Assembly (NCBI RefSeq): GCF_037044555.1
Contig: NZ_CP146276.1
Location: 1 to 64,000 of the forward strand
Direction of reading: 5' to 3'
Length of the DNA stretch: 64,000 bases
From: Pelagibacterium nitratireducens
GTDB lineage: Bacteria; Pseudomonadota; Alphaproteobacteria; Rhizobiales; Devosiaceae
Below, one piece after another: positions 17,421 through 25,268 of the stretch (positions are counted from its first letter, which is position 1; every line of letters begins with the position of its first letter). Under the pieces are notes generated by a model, which was not told where the DNA came from, made no database searches, and saw nothing but the letters and a program-made list of their open reading frames with translations. Position numbers and translations under genes: made by a program.

Positions 17421-17489
17421 CAGCCCGCCGCCCACATACATGAGCGACAGGAGGATTGTGGGAATCCAGTAGACCCACTTGATGTTCAT
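17421..17489 (-). pseudogene. N-terminal stub of a DoxX-like membrane protein
   Basis: From ATG 17489 the minus strand reads MNIKWVYWIPTILLSLMYVG, the first helix of a DoxX-like/DUF family protein, then runs into IS91 debris at about 17421. It lies nine bases downstream of the SDR gene, in the same direction, so it was probably the second gene of that operon before the IS91-related rearrangement. Confidence 0.6.
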
Positions 17490-17498
17490 GGCTTGGCC

Positions 17499-18344
17499 TT
17501 ACTTCAGGTTTGCGACGAAAACGTCGCGCAGGTCCTTTGGGGGACGGCCTGCGAGCTTCTCGACATCACCAGTTACCACGTCGAATGCTCCAGATGCGAA
17601 ATCCTGCTGGATGCCGACAACCGCATTGATGACGAAGTCGGGCAGACCCATCTGCGCCATGCCAGTTTGCAGGGCCTCAACGGGAACCACGGCAAAGCCG
17701 ATCTGGGTGCCGAGAACCTCCGAAGCCAGTGCCGCGCGTTCGGCGCCGGTGTAGCTCTTGGCACCGGTGGCATTGTAGATTGCTCCGGAATGACCTTCGG
17801 TCAGAACGATGCCGGCAGCGGCAGCAGCGACGTCTTCGCGGCTCACGAAAGCCACCTTGTTTTCGGCAAAACCAGTCAGGGCGCCAGACGATGCCGATTG
17901 CTTCACTTCATCGGCGAGGGCTTCCGCATAATAGTTCATGCGCAGGATCGTCCACTGCGGTGCGGACTTAATAAGCGCCTGCTCGCCCCGCCAGTAGCTT
18001 GCGCCGATGGCGGGCTCTGCCTGCTCGCGGGTACCGGCAGCCGAAAGGAGGACGATGTGCTTTACACCGGCAGCAACGGCAGCGGCGATCGCGGTTTCGT
18101 TCTGTGAGCCGCGCATGCCGGGACGCAGGTCGCCTGTAGGAATGAGGATGACTTTGTCGAGCCCGGCATAGGCTGTCGCCAGGGTCTCTGGCTTGTCGTA
18201 GTCGCCTTCGCGGCCTTCGACGCCGTCCGAGCTTTTGGGAGTGCGGGAGATGGCGACGATCTTGTGGCCCTGGTTGCGGGCCTGTAGCTCGCGGACGATG
18301 GCCTTGCCGAGGTTGCCACTTGCGCCGCTGACACCGATATTCAT
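17499..18344 (-). CDS. NmrA-like NAD(P)H-binding oxidoreductase (QorB type)
   Basis: 281 residues of the atypical SDR class. The Rossmann motif GASGNLGKAIV is at residues 7-17; the strands ending in AISRTPKS and VILIPTGD follow; HIVLLSAAGTREQ is the substrate-side loop. There is no YxxxK catalytic pair, as in NmrA/QorB proteins that reduce quinones or sense NADP(H). It is divergent from an HxlR regulator, the usual arrangement for quinone- or electrophile-responsive reductases (compare the QorR/YtfH-type pairs). Confidence 0.9.
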   Translation of the reverse strand: MNIGVSGASGNLGKAIVRELQARNQGHKIVAISRTPKSSDGVEGREGDYDKPETLATAYAGLDKVILIPTGDLRPGMRGSQNETAIAAAVAAGVKHIVLLSAAGTREQAEPAIGASYWRGEQALIKSAPQWTILRMNYYAEALADEVKQSASSGALTGFAENKVAFVSREDVAAAAAGIVLTEGHSGAIYNATGAKSYTGAERAALASEVLGTQIGFAVVPVEALQTGMAQMGLPDFVINAVVGIQQDFASGAFDVVTGDVEKLAGRPPKDLRDVFVANLK

Positions 18345-18430
18345 GATTGAGCCTTCCGTTACGTTCCGTTAGAGCGTAGCGATATGAAGGTTCGTTGATC
18401 GTTGCGCAAGAACGCACGATTTCGAACGTC

Positions 18431-18448
18431 ACGCACCCAGAGGTGCGT
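18431..18448. promoter_or_regulatory. Inverted repeat ACGCACC-CAGA-GGTGCGT
   Basis: A perfect 7-bp inverted repeat lying directly before the HxlR start at 18450 and about 90 bases from the divergent SDR start. It is a good candidate operator for the HxlR protein controlling both directions. Confidence 0.6.
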
Positions 18449-18449
18449 A

Positions 18450-18860
18450 ATGGAGACAATGATGGCCAAAACCAATCTCAAGCTCGTTGAAGTCGACTAT
18501 GCCTCAGAAGGCGAGGCCAATTGCAAGGCGCTTGGCCAGATTTTCGAGCGCATCGGCGATAAATGGACGATTATGATCGTGGGGGCTCTGTCCCGAGGGC
18601 CCATGCGCTTTAATACCTTGCAGAGGTCAATCCCCGGGTTGTCCCATAAAATGCTCACGACAACCCTCCGTGGATTGGAGCGCGACGGGCTCGTGACGCG
18701 CACGGCATTCGCCACCATCCCGCCGCGTGTTGATTATGAGCTGACAGAGCAAGGCCGCTCGCTGCATGAACCGCTGCTGACCTTGGCCTCATGGGCACGA
18801 TCACATCAGGACTATATCGAGGCATCACGCAAGAGTTTCGACGAACGCGCCGCCGAATAG
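18450..18860 (+). CDS. HxlR-family transcriptional regulator
   Basis: About 136 residues. The HxlR winged helix is clear: a Cys in ANCKALGQIFERIGDKW, then LSRGPMRFNTLQRSIPGLSHKMLT (recognition helix) and the wing TIPPRVDYELTEQG. The lone Cys before the first helix is the redox or electrophile sensor position of this family (HypR, QorR, YodB). ATG 18450 is preferred; ATGs at 18459 and 18462 are also possible. It likely represses the divergent NAD(P)H-dependent oxidoreductase. Confidence 0.9.
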   Translation: METMMAKTNLKLVEVDYASEGEANCKALGQIFERIGDKWTIMIVGALSRGPMRFNTLQRSIPGLSHKMLTTTLRGLERDGLVTRTAFATIPPRVDYELTEQGRSLHEPLLTLASWARSHQDYIEASRKSFDERAAE

Positions 18861-19102
18861 GCCGCCATTGTGCAAGTGAAATGATGCCTGGACTTGTCTG
18901 GGCCGATGGCAGCTTTGCAACTTCGACTTTGAATGGGCAAATGACGGCAACGGGGTCGATTACAGACATCTATCTGAGATGGGCCACGGACGAAGGGTTG
19001 GCGCCCCGCCGATGCGGAGCGCTGGCCTGAGCGCCCCCCAAAGGGTGCTTTCGTCCGTGAATGGGAAAGGGAGCGCGAGGGAAGGGGCTTTGGGGCTTTG
19101 GC
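18861..19102. other. Intergenic stretch carrying first copy of a 25-bp repeat
   Basis: No gene recognised. It holds the first copy (19067-19091) of a repeat that recurs on the far side of the toxin-antitoxin pair. Confidence 0.5.
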
Positions 19103-19519
19103 CTAACCTCGGCCGGTACGATGAAGGCGTTTCGCCTTCAGGGCTTCGATCATGACGGCCTGCACCTGCTTGGTGAAGGGGCCGCTGAATTTGCCGATCC
19201 GATTGCCGGATTCGAAATAGAAGCTGCGCGCCGGAATGTCCTCGTTCGCCTCGTCGGCGACGATCCACAGCCGCATATGGGCATCGAGACCCGCGCGCCG
19301 CTTCTCGATTTCGGGAACCTCTATGGCGTAGCGACTGGATTGCGGAACGCTGGTGATCGGCACCATAAGCAAGACCAGCTCGTCATTGCGGTTGCGCACG
19401 AGCAACGCCAGGACGACGGGCCGATCCTTGCGGCCCTCGGTTTCGCCGCCGGCCGCTTCCCGGCTCCACAGGAAGGGATAGCGCCACACGTCGCCAAGGC
19501 GCGGCGCGGAATCAGTCAT
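19103..19519 (-). CDS. PemK/MazF-like toxin of a type II TA pair
   Basis: 138 residues. It begins PRLGDVWRYPFLWSR and continues RPVVLALLVRN and VPITSVPQSSRYAIEVP, the SH3-like barrel pattern of the PemK/MazF or plasmid maintenance family. In known members it is an endoribonuclease. It follows the antitoxin with an 8-base overlap, the standard co-translated order. The similarity is distant and the substrate is unknown. No other TA genes are nearby. Confidence 0.72.
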   Translation of the reverse strand: MTDSAPRLGDVWRYPFLWSREAAGGETEGRKDRPVVLALLVRNRNDELVLLMVPITSVPQSSRYAIEVPEIEKRRAGLDAHMRLWIVADEANEDIPARSFYFESGNRIGKFSGPFTKQVQAVMIEALKAKRLHRTGRG

Positions 19520-19754
19520 TGTCGATGCTGTTTTGCAGGTCCGCGATCAGCTTGTCGGCCTCTTTGTCATCGAGGTCGTCGAGGCGGAACGCGCGCCGTG
19601 TGTCCTGGCCATGCGTCAGGCTCTCGTAGCGCTCCATCGACATGATGACGTAGCGCGGCTTGCGGTGTTTGGTGATCGCGACCGGCGAGATGGTCGCGGC
19701 TTCGAACAGGTCGCCGGTCTTGCGGGTCAGATCGGCAGCGGCAAATTCTTTCAT
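19512..19754 (-). CDS. Phd/YefM-type antitoxin
   Basis: 80 residues. The N-terminal DNA-binding part reads FAAADLTRKTGDLFEAATISPVAI with KHRKPRYVIMSMERYE, the Phd/YefM signature; the C terminus is acidic (DDLDDKEADKLIADLQ) and would wrap around the toxin. It is expected to repress its own promoter. The upstream region (19765-19795) is AT-rich with TATACAGAATATACAG, a likely operator and minus-10 region. Confidence 0.85.
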   Translation of the reverse strand: MKEFAAADLTRKTGDLFEAATISPVAITKHRKPRYVIMSMERYESLTHGQDTRRAFRLDDLDDKEADKLIADLQNSIDND

Positions 19755-19769
19755 GATCCGAACCTCGGT

Positions 19770-19790
19770 TGCGTTATACAGAATATACAG
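19770..19790 (-). promoter_or_regulatory. Probable promoter/operator of the TA pair
   Basis: The sequence TTATACAGAATATACAG contains two TATACAG-like repeats just upstream of the antitoxin start, in an otherwise GC-rich region. Phd-type antitoxins bind such short repeats over their own promoter. Confidence 0.5.
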
Positions 19791-19899
19791 TACTTGCGAT
19801 TATTCTGCAAACTCAAAGTGATGGGAAGGGAGCGCGAGGGAAGGGGCTTTAGGCTTCCCTCGTTGTCGTCGCAGCCGCTCGATGCGGCAGTGACCGCGG

Positions 19900-19933
19900 G
19901 GAGGCACTGGGGGCTGGGAGGCACTGGGGGCTG
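19900..19933. repeat. 17-bp unit repeated twice in tandem
   Basis: GGAGGCACTGGGGGCTG occurs at 19900-19916 and 19917-19933, followed by a partial third GGAG. It is too few copies for an iteron array. Confidence 0.8.
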
Positions 19934-20605
19934 GGAGCCAAAACGGCGGCTCCAGCCTTCCGCCTGACCGTCCGGCGAGGACCGGGAGAGAGGGGGGCAA
20001 GGTCAAAATCCGGAGGGGGTTCACCCCGCCCGAGCGAACGCGAAGGGGCGGCGCGAATCCGCGCATGCGGATCCGCGTCGATCCTCCACGAGCCGTCTTG
20101 AGCGGCGAGGAAGGACGGGGAGACCGGATTTTGTCCTTGTGGGGGAGAGAGGGCAAGGCTTTTTCTCCCTTCTAAAGGGGAGAGTTGGCTGCATGAGCGG
20201 CCGCCGCAAGGCCGCGATCCGTTCGAGGCTGGGGGGCTTTCGAAATGAACCGCGGCCTGTCCCGTTGCCGGGATGCGAATAATCTACATCATCGGCCATG
20301 GGTCACAAGGCGAGGAGAGGAGCCGCCCTTGGAAAGCGGCTCCCCTGTCGGCGTGACAAGAAGGGCTGGCGACCTGCCACCACGCGACCTGGTTATCTTC
20401 AACATAGAGCAGGGCGACGGGATCTTTCAAATTTGTCGGAAACATCTCCCGAGTTTGGTTATCGGCCGGTCCGGCCGACGCACGATGCGATCGTAACCCG
20501 AATGGGCGGAGACGGCCCGCAGGGATAGCTCCGTGCGCTTGCGCATAGAGCGCGGTCGCGATGCGACGTGCCTCAGAGCCGCCCTTCAGACGCAAGCCCT
20601 CATGT

Positions 20606-20944
20606 TCAGTCGATCGGTGTTTGTTGGTGCTGAATAATTCGCCAGCCGTTTTCCTGTCGAACATATGTCGAGCTGCAGTAGGCAAAGTATGGGTCCGAAT
20701 TCTCACGATGCCCCTCGGCTCGATAAGCCAGAACGACGGTGTCGTCCCCAGCACTGGTCGACTGTTCGGTCATCTGCACGTCGGTCCAGCGTGGCACGCC
20801 CTGAAGACTTTCGGCTATTGTATCACCTTGCATGATGCCGACGGGGGCCGAAAAGGTCATGATGCATTGAGGATGCAGCAGCTCGTGGTAGACGCTGACG
20901 CCTTCCAGCCAGAGGCGACGTTCATTGTTCCAAAGTTTTTCCAT
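20606..20944 (-). CDS. NTF2-like / DUF4440 small protein
   Basis: 112 residues with the SnoaL/NTF2-like cone pattern: ERRLWLEGVSVYHELLHPQCIMTF at the start and AEGHRENSDPYFAYCSSTYVRQENGWRI near the end. The family includes both enzymes and ligand-binding proteins, so no reaction is assigned. Its ATG directly follows the TGA of the GFA-family gene (TGA-ATG), so the two are co-translated. Confidence 0.8.
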   Translation of the reverse strand: MEKLWNNERRLWLEGVSVYHELLHPQCIMTFSAPVGIMQGDTIAESLQGVPRWTDVQMTEQSTSAGDDTVVLAYRAEGHRENSDPYFAYCSSTYVRQENGWRIIQHQQTPID

Positions 20945-21340
20945 TCAAAAGCTCTCCTGCGTCTCTTCCTCGGGCAGGCCCTGTGAGCAATCAATCCAGG
21001 GCAGCCTACTTTCAACGCCGTAGTGGGAAGATGGTTTGGCCTGTTCGGGATGATCGAGCGAGCCGATGGTGAGCCGCAGGCGCTGATCGTCGTCATAACA
21101 CAGGAAAAGCGGTGTGCCGCAATCTGGGCAGAATCCGCGTTCGGCGATCGGAGAGGAGCGATAGATATGAGGCTCCGGTCCAAGCCAGCGCACGGTGTCG
21201 GGCTCGAAGCGGACGAGGAGCGCGAACGGTCCGCCAGTCGCCTTCTTGCACATGTCGCAGTGGCAATATCCGACATAAGACGGCGGCTCGCTGCATTCGT
21301 AGCGGCGTTTGCCGCACTGACATCTACCCGTCCACTCCAT
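20945..21340 (-). CDS. GFA-family zinc protein
   Basis: 131 residues of the glutathione-dependent formaldehyde-activating/CENP-V family. Zinc ligands are visible in order: CQCGKRRYEC, YCHCDMCKKATG and ERGFCPDCGTPLF. The start at 21340 (MEWTGRCQCG) is the family start. Members bind two zincs and may act on S-hydroxymethylglutathione or other thiol adducts, but many have no proven activity. Confidence 0.9.
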   Translation of the reverse strand: MEWTGRCQCGKRRYECSEPPSYVGYCHCDMCKKATGGPFALLVRFEPDTVRWLGPEPHIYRSSPIAERGFCPDCGTPLFLCYDDDQRLRLTIGSLDHPEQAKPSSHYGVESRLPWIDCSQGLPEEETQESF

Positions 21341-21558
21341 GGGGCTTCTCCTTCGCAATTCGCTGAACAATGGTGCAGAGCCGACATTGTTGCCTGTCGC
21401 CGCCTGCTGGCAGCATTACGTGCCGACTTCGGCTCAATGGTCAGGCCGGCAAGGCCGCGCTACTTTTCTCTGGCTTGCCAAGATTTTGACGTTGCACAAC
21501 AACGTCTTTAACAAGCGCTATGGTGGGCGCTTAAGGAGGCAGGGGCCGTGATACACGA

Positions 21559-21656
21559 TTTCAGGACGATATCGACGCTGTGCAGAGTATTGACCCTGTG
21601 CCGATCATGCTGGACGTCGTCTGCCAGGCGACCGGAAACGCGGGCCCGGATTGGTA
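21559..21656 (+). pseudogene. Possible remnant of a GAF histidine kinase start
   Basis: The frame reads DDIDAVQSIDPVPIMLDVVC, which resembles the first helix of small GAF-HisKA kinases, then stops at TAA 21654. No downstream kinase domains follow. The call rests on one short stretch. Confidence 0.4.
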
Positions 21657-21963
21657 ATGGCTGCCACTTCAACCGCGAAATGCGCGAAATAGTCGAGGCA
21701 GGGCTTCAAGATATCTCAGGTCGAAACCGGCTAACACGAAGGCCCCGAAGCCGATGGCGCTCATCTACGAAGGCCGAGCACATCCGTGAGAGGCTAGGTA
21801 CCGGCCTGCATGGTCACCGGGTGATGAAACGCAGCCGACGACAAATGGCCTGAAATGCCGCGAACTCCAAGCCGATGCCGATCTCGAGAACACATATCCC
21901 TCACGCTAGTGGCAACGCGATGCCGGTAGTGCGTCAGCCGAGGGAGAAAGCATACTATAGAGT
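21657..21963. other. Intergenic stretch downstream of ccdA
   Basis: No gene or convincing structure seen; it is the boundary between accessory debris and the copper operon. Confidence 0.5.
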
Positions 21964-22692
21964 TCATCCGATCCGCGCCAGAACCGGAAAGACGTCTAGC
22001 AGCCAGTAAGATAGTGCGCTCAGCCGTCCGGTAATCATGGCGATCCCCATCAGGATCATGATCGCACCCGCAGCCTGATGCAGACGGCGGCCGACGCGAC
22101 CGATGCTCCGCAGTTTTCCTGCAATCCTGTCCGTGAAGCCGGCTACGATCAAGAATGGCACACCGAGGCCCGCCGAATACACGGCGAGAAGGGCAATGCC
22201 TTGCCCCACCGTCGCGCTTGCAGCGCTGGCGGTGAGAATCGCACCGAGAATCGGGCCGATGCAGGGCGTCCAGCCGAAACCGAACGCGAGCCCGAGTACG
22301 TAGGACGCGACGGGCCGGCCCCCCGGAACATTTAGGTGAAAGCGGAGCTCGCGTTCCATAGTCGCAAAGCGTGCCGCACCGATCATGAACAGACCGAACA
22401 GGATTACAATGGCGCCCCCGATAAGATTGAGCTCGTAGCGCCAGCTCAGGAGCGCCTGCCCGAGGGCGGTAGCCGACGCGCCCAGCGCCATAAAGATCGT
22501 TGAAAAGCCAAGGACAAAGCAGAGGCTCAGCAAAACGACACGACGACGCGAGGGTACCGCTGCGCCCGTCACTGTCCCCCCGGCAACATACGATATGTAG
22601 CCTGGCACAAGGGGGAGAACACAGGGGGAAACGAACGATATGGCTCCGGCGAGGAGCACGGCGGTCAGCCCAAGAAGCGAGAGATCAGACAT
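21964..22692 (-). CDS. ccdA: CcdA thiol-disulfide electron carrier of the inner membrane
   Basis: 242 residues and six membrane helices. The two redox cysteines sit in SFVSPCVLPLVPGY (first helix) and FGFGWTPCIGPILG (fourth helix). CcdA moves electrons from cytosolic thioredoxin to periplasmic thioredoxin-like partners such as CcmG/TlpA. It is the last gene of the CueR-led copper operon, which also encodes a CcmG/TlpA protein (25556-26131), so it can supply reductant to the SCO and PCuAC copper sites. Similar genes are at 39.5 kb (intact) and 60.5 kb (decayed). Confidence 0.93.
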   Translation of the reverse strand: MSDLSLLGLTAVLLAGAISFVSPCVLPLVPGYISYVAGGTVTGAAVPSRRRVVLLSLCFVLGFSTIFMALGASATALGQALLSWRYELNLIGGAIVILFGLFMIGAARFATMERELRFHLNVPGGRPVASYVLGLAFGFGWTPCIGPILGAILTASAASATVGQGIALLAVYSAGLGVPFLIVAGFTDRIAGKLRSIGRVGRRLHQAAGAIMILMGIAMITGRLSALSYWLLDVFPVLARIG

Positions 22693-22915
22693 GGAACGTC
22701 TCCATGGCCGCCCGTCGCCACGGCCGAAGCTTGGCGGCCCTCACGTAGGCCGCTGTCCGCCTCACTCCCCACTGCAGGACGGGGCTGGGCCTTGCGCCAA
22801 GGAAGAGATGGAGATTGCGGTGTGCTCCTGCTTTGCGCACTTGAATGTTCAGCCATTCGCTGAAGATCGTGTAGCCCAGCACGAAGAGGATAGCCGCGGC
22901 AGTCACGGCAGCCAT
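22685..22915 (-). CDS. Small one-helix membrane protein in copper operon
   Basis: 76 residues: helix at about 3-22, then a basic tail. It overlaps the gene before it by 13 bases and ccdA by 8 bases, as expected for a compact operon, which is the main support. No domain recognised; no cysteines. Confidence 0.55.
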   Translation of the reverse strand: MAAVTAAAILFVLGYTIFSEWLNIQVRKAGAHRNLHLFLGARPSPVLQWGVRRTAAYVRAAKLRPWRRAAMETFHV

Positions 22916-23514
22916 TCAAGAATGCGGTCGAGCATACTTGGCTCTGGCGGGTGAGCGTTCGTCAGACCGTTGATGTAAAGGATCATATTGATCCGTTCGA
23001 AGTCCGCCCCGTGGAAGATAGCGGCATGGCGGGTCCCGCGGGCGATGATGTGAGCCATTGGAGCGCCTTGATTGCGGCGCGACAACTCGCCGAGTTCGGC
23101 AATTAATTCGGTAATGGTATCTCCGCCTCCGGCTGTGACACGGAGCCAATTTGTGCCGTCCCACCCTTCGACAGCGGGCGCTTCGGGTGAAGCGACGGTA
23201 AGGAAAGTGACCATCTCACGCATCGGCGTGATGTTGATGGATTTCTGGACTTCGACCAGAAGAGCCTGCTGTTCGGTGCAAGGGCTACCACACTCATCGG
23301 GAAAGAAGCTCAGGACGATGATGCTGTCCGCCAGGTCGCGCAGGTCGAGTTCGACACCATTGGCGCTCATCAACTCGATGGCGGGCAGGGGTTGGTCGGC
23401 GATTTCGAAAGCCGGCTCCTTTTCGCCCATCGTCTCGTCAAGCCGTTCGCCCGGGTGATTGGCAAGGGCAGGTGTGGCAATACTTAGAATCGCAAGCAGG
23501 AGAAGCGTCCTCAT
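22903..23514 (-). CDS. Exported SCO-like thioredoxin-fold protein
   Basis: 203 residues with a signal peptide (MRTLLLLAILSIATPALA). The thioredoxin-like core has LSFFPDECGSPCTEQQ, a C-x3-C in the SCO position but with a divergent surround (canonical SCO has CPDxCP). FLTVASPEAPAV and AHIIARGTRHAAIFHGADF follow. It appears to be a paralogue of the SCO protein two genes upstream, specialised for another thiol or copper partner. It overlaps the PCuAC gene stop by four bases. Confidence 0.8.
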   Translation of the reverse strand: MRTLLLLAILSIATPALANHPGERLDETMGEKEPAFEIADQPLPAIELMSANGVELDLRDLADSIIVLSFFPDECGSPCTEQQALLVEVQKSINITPMREMVTFLTVASPEAPAVEGWDGTNWLRVTAGGGDTITELIAELGELSRRNQGAPMAHIIARGTRHAAIFHGADFERINMILYINGLTNAHPPEPSMLDRILEWLP

Positions 23515-23954
23515 TTGCTGCCCTCATGCGGGCCGCTCGCAGCCACTCCGAGAACCGGAACATCAACAGTGACTTCGCCGGCGGCCTCAAAATGGAGCGT
23601 GAGTGGAAAGATCGTGCCCTCAACGAGCTTCTCCGAAAGCCCCATCAGCATCAGGTGCATGCCCCCTGGAGCGAAATTCACCGCTTCTCCGGCGGGCAGA
23701 TCGAGAGTTTCGCGATGTACCATTCGTCCGACCCCGTTAGCGTCGGTCTCAACGGCATGGATCATGACGCGGTCGGCTATGGGTGTTGATGCGCCGATCA
23801 GCCGGTCGTCCTTGTCGCTTTCCGCCGTCACGTAGGCCGCTCCAGGGCGGGAGGCGAGAATGCTGGCGCGCGCCCAAGGGTCGGTAACTGTAACCTCGGC
23901 GAGAGAGGCAAGAGGGGTTGCAAAGACGAGCGCCAGAGATATTAGGAACTTCAT
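23511..23954 (-). CDS. PCuAC periplasmic copper chaperone
   Basis: 147 residues, signal peptide cut after about residue 19, then a cupredoxin-like domain starting VTVTDPWARAS. The Cu(I) ligand pattern H-xn-M-x21-22-H-x-M is visible: HAVETDANGVGRM then GGMHLMLMG. The family loads copper into CuA of cytochrome oxidase with SCO proteins, and its partner SCO is the next gene upstream (4-base overlap). A second PCuAC/SCO pair lies at 48.6-49.7 kb. Confidence 0.93.
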   Translation of the reverse strand: MKFLISLALVFATPLASLAEVTVTDPWARASILASRPGAAYVTAESDKDDRLIGASTPIADRVMIHAVETDANGVGRMVHRETLDLPAGEAVNFAPGGMHLMLMGLSEKLVEGTIFPLTLHFEAAGEVTVDVPVLGVAASGPHEGSK

Positions 23955-24619
23955 CTATTTTGGTCCTTTCGAATGCGCGCAAGAACCTGCTCGGCCATAT
24001 CCTCTGGCGGCTGGTCCCGTTCCTGGAAAGCTGTTTCAAACTGGCCGTCCGGGCGCATCAGATAGATATGGCCGGCATGCGCCATCATGTAGCCGTCGGG
24101 GGCATTCTCATCGTCCATCCGCTCGTACCAGGTGCGGAAGTTGCGTGTCGCCTCGGCGACCTGTGCCTCAGTGCCAGTCAAACCAACGAGGCGGGGATGG
24201 AAGGCAGCGACATATTCGGCCATGACCGGGACGGTATCGCGCGCCGGGTCAACGGTGATAAACAGTGGTACCACGCGCTCTGCATCAGGACCGAGAAGAT
24301 CGAGAACGCTCGCCATGTAAGCTAGCGTTGTGGGGCAGATGTCAGGACAGTGTGTGAAGCCGAAGAAGACGAGTTGCCAGCGCCCGGTGAAGTCGGCCTC
24401 TGTCACGGCGCGCCCAGTATGATCCATCAGAGTAAACTCCGAGCGAATGTCAGTTTCACCGATGGTGGCCACTTCGACAGAGATCCCTCCAGGCGTTGGC
24501 GGAAGCAAATAGGAGCGCGTCATCAGTGCGCCGCCAGTTGCAAGCAGGACTGCGGCCACGGCGCCCCAAAGCACCAGCCGGATACGCCGTAGACGACGGG
24601 TTGCTAATTCTGTGGTCAT
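23951..24619 (-). CDS. SCO1/SenC/PrrC copper chaperone-thioreductase
   Basis: About 222 residues with one N-terminal membrane anchor (about 14-36) and a periplasmic thioredoxin fold. The copper site is GFTHCPDICPTTLA (Cys-x3-Cys) with the distant His in YMMAHAGHIYLM. VDPARDTVPVMAEYV is the family helix. It delivers copper to, or reduces, CuA of cytochrome oxidase. ATG 24619 (MTTELATR) is preferred over the frame opening 18 codons earlier. Confidence 0.94.
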   Translation of the reverse strand: MTTELATRRLRRIRLVLWGAVAAVLLATGGALMTRSYLLPPTPGGISVEVATIGETDIRSEFTLMDHTGRAVTEADFTGRWQLVFFGFTHCPDICPTTLAYMASVLDLLGPDAERVVPLFITVDPARDTVPVMAEYVAAFHPRLVGLTGTEAQVAEATRNFRTWYERMDDENAPDGYMMAHAGHIYLMRPDGQFETAFQERDQPPEDMAEQVLARIRKDQNR

Positions 24620-24675
24620 TCTTTCAACTCTTATGAGAAACCCGCCCAGGCATTCGCCCAGGCGGGTGCGCAAGT

Positions 24676-24954
24676 TCAGCCATCCTGCGGTTCGGTCACG
24701 GGCGACTCGATCTGGTTCGTCATGGCCTGCATCATCTCCGTGCAGGCCTCCATCATCGGACCCATTTGCTGCATCATCTGCATCATGCCCTGCATGCCGG
24801 TCATGTCGCCGTTCATCATGTTTCCGGGCATGGTCGTCTGATCCTGCATCATCTGATCAGGCGCCTGGCCACCGGCCTCCTGCGCGAACGCGGCCGTCGT
24901 CAGGAGCGCCGCCAGTGCGAACGCCGAAATGCTGAGTTTGGAAGCGATGTTCAT
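24676..24954 (-). CDS. Methionine-rich exported copper-binding protein
   Basis: 92 residues; a signal peptide ending in AAFA is followed by a stretch in which nearly every third residue is Met (QMMQDQTTMPGNMMNGDMTG and MMQMMQQMGPMME) with one Cys. Met-rich periplasmic peptides bind Cu(I) with low affinity and store or shuttle it (compare CopC/PcoE/CusF-type functions). No known family name is certain. It sits between SCO and a small Cys-rich membrane protein. Confidence 0.85.
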   Translation of the reverse strand: MNIASKLSISAFALAALLTTAAFAQEAGGQAPDQMMQDQTTMPGNMMNGDMTGMQGMMQMMQQMGPMMEACTEMMQAMTNQIESPVTEPQDG

Positions 24955-24977
24955 GATAGTGTCCTTTCAGTTGCTGG

Positions 24978-25265
24978 TTAGTCCGTCTTGAACTCCGGCC
25001 CTCCGGCCGGATTGCTCTTGCTGCCGCAAGATTTCGAGCCGCCCATCATGCACATTCCTAGACCGCACATTACGGCGCAGGGCGCGAGGGCGAGGATCAG
25101 GGGGGCCGCTCCGATAGCCGTCATCCAACCCCAGTTCAGCCAAAGGCCCGCGGCGATCACAGCCATGCCAGCAAGGATGAGGCGGCGCCGGCCGAAGCGG
25201 ATGCGAATGCCCGACGGGCGTGCGACGGGTGATAGGTTGGTTGCATCGGTGGTTATTTCGGTCAT
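24978..25265 (-). CDS. Small Cys-rich membrane protein
   Basis: 95 residues. Two helices (about 28-46 and 50-72); the second ends in LAPCAVMCGLGMCMMGGSKSCG, where Cys and Met cluster at the membrane face. This suggests a copper-relay or redox role, inferred only from composition and operon position. The basic GIRIRFGRRR precedes the first helix. Confidence 0.75.
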   Translation of the reverse strand: MTEITTDATNLSPVARPSGIRIRFGRRRLILAGMAVIAAGLWLNWGWMTAIGAAPLILALAPCAVMCGLGMCMMGGSKSCGSKSNPAGGPEFKTD

Positions 25266-25268
25266 GGC

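Larger units (their letters stand above)
19067..19850. repeat. 25-bp direct repeat bracketing the toxin-antitoxin pair
   Basis: AAGGGAGCGCGAGGGAAGGG plus GCTTT is present at 19067-19091 and 19826-19850, each preceded by ATGGGA. The two copies frame the toxin-antitoxin genes almost exactly, as would a unit that was inserted or duplicated through the repeat. Confidence 0.75.
19755..20605. other. Long GC-rich stretch with repeats, no supported gene
   Basis: About 850 bases. Besides the TA promoter it contains the 25-bp repeat, a 17-bp tandem repeat and purine-rich GGGGAGAG runs near 20130-20180. Open frames on both strands (92 residues at 20021-20299, 156 at 20284-20754) have shadow-like composition and no motif. 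A structural role such as an origin, a transfer site or recombination debris is possible but not shown. Confidence 0.5.

Noticed and set aside
19760..20300. Possible origin of transfer or replication
   Set aside because: It is GC-rich with only two tandem 17-bp copies, no iterons, no DnaA boxes and no relaxase or rep gene nearby.
20284..20754. 156-residue minus frame
   Set aside because: Overlaps the NTF2-like gene in another frame and has no recognisable pattern; kept only as part of the empty stretch.
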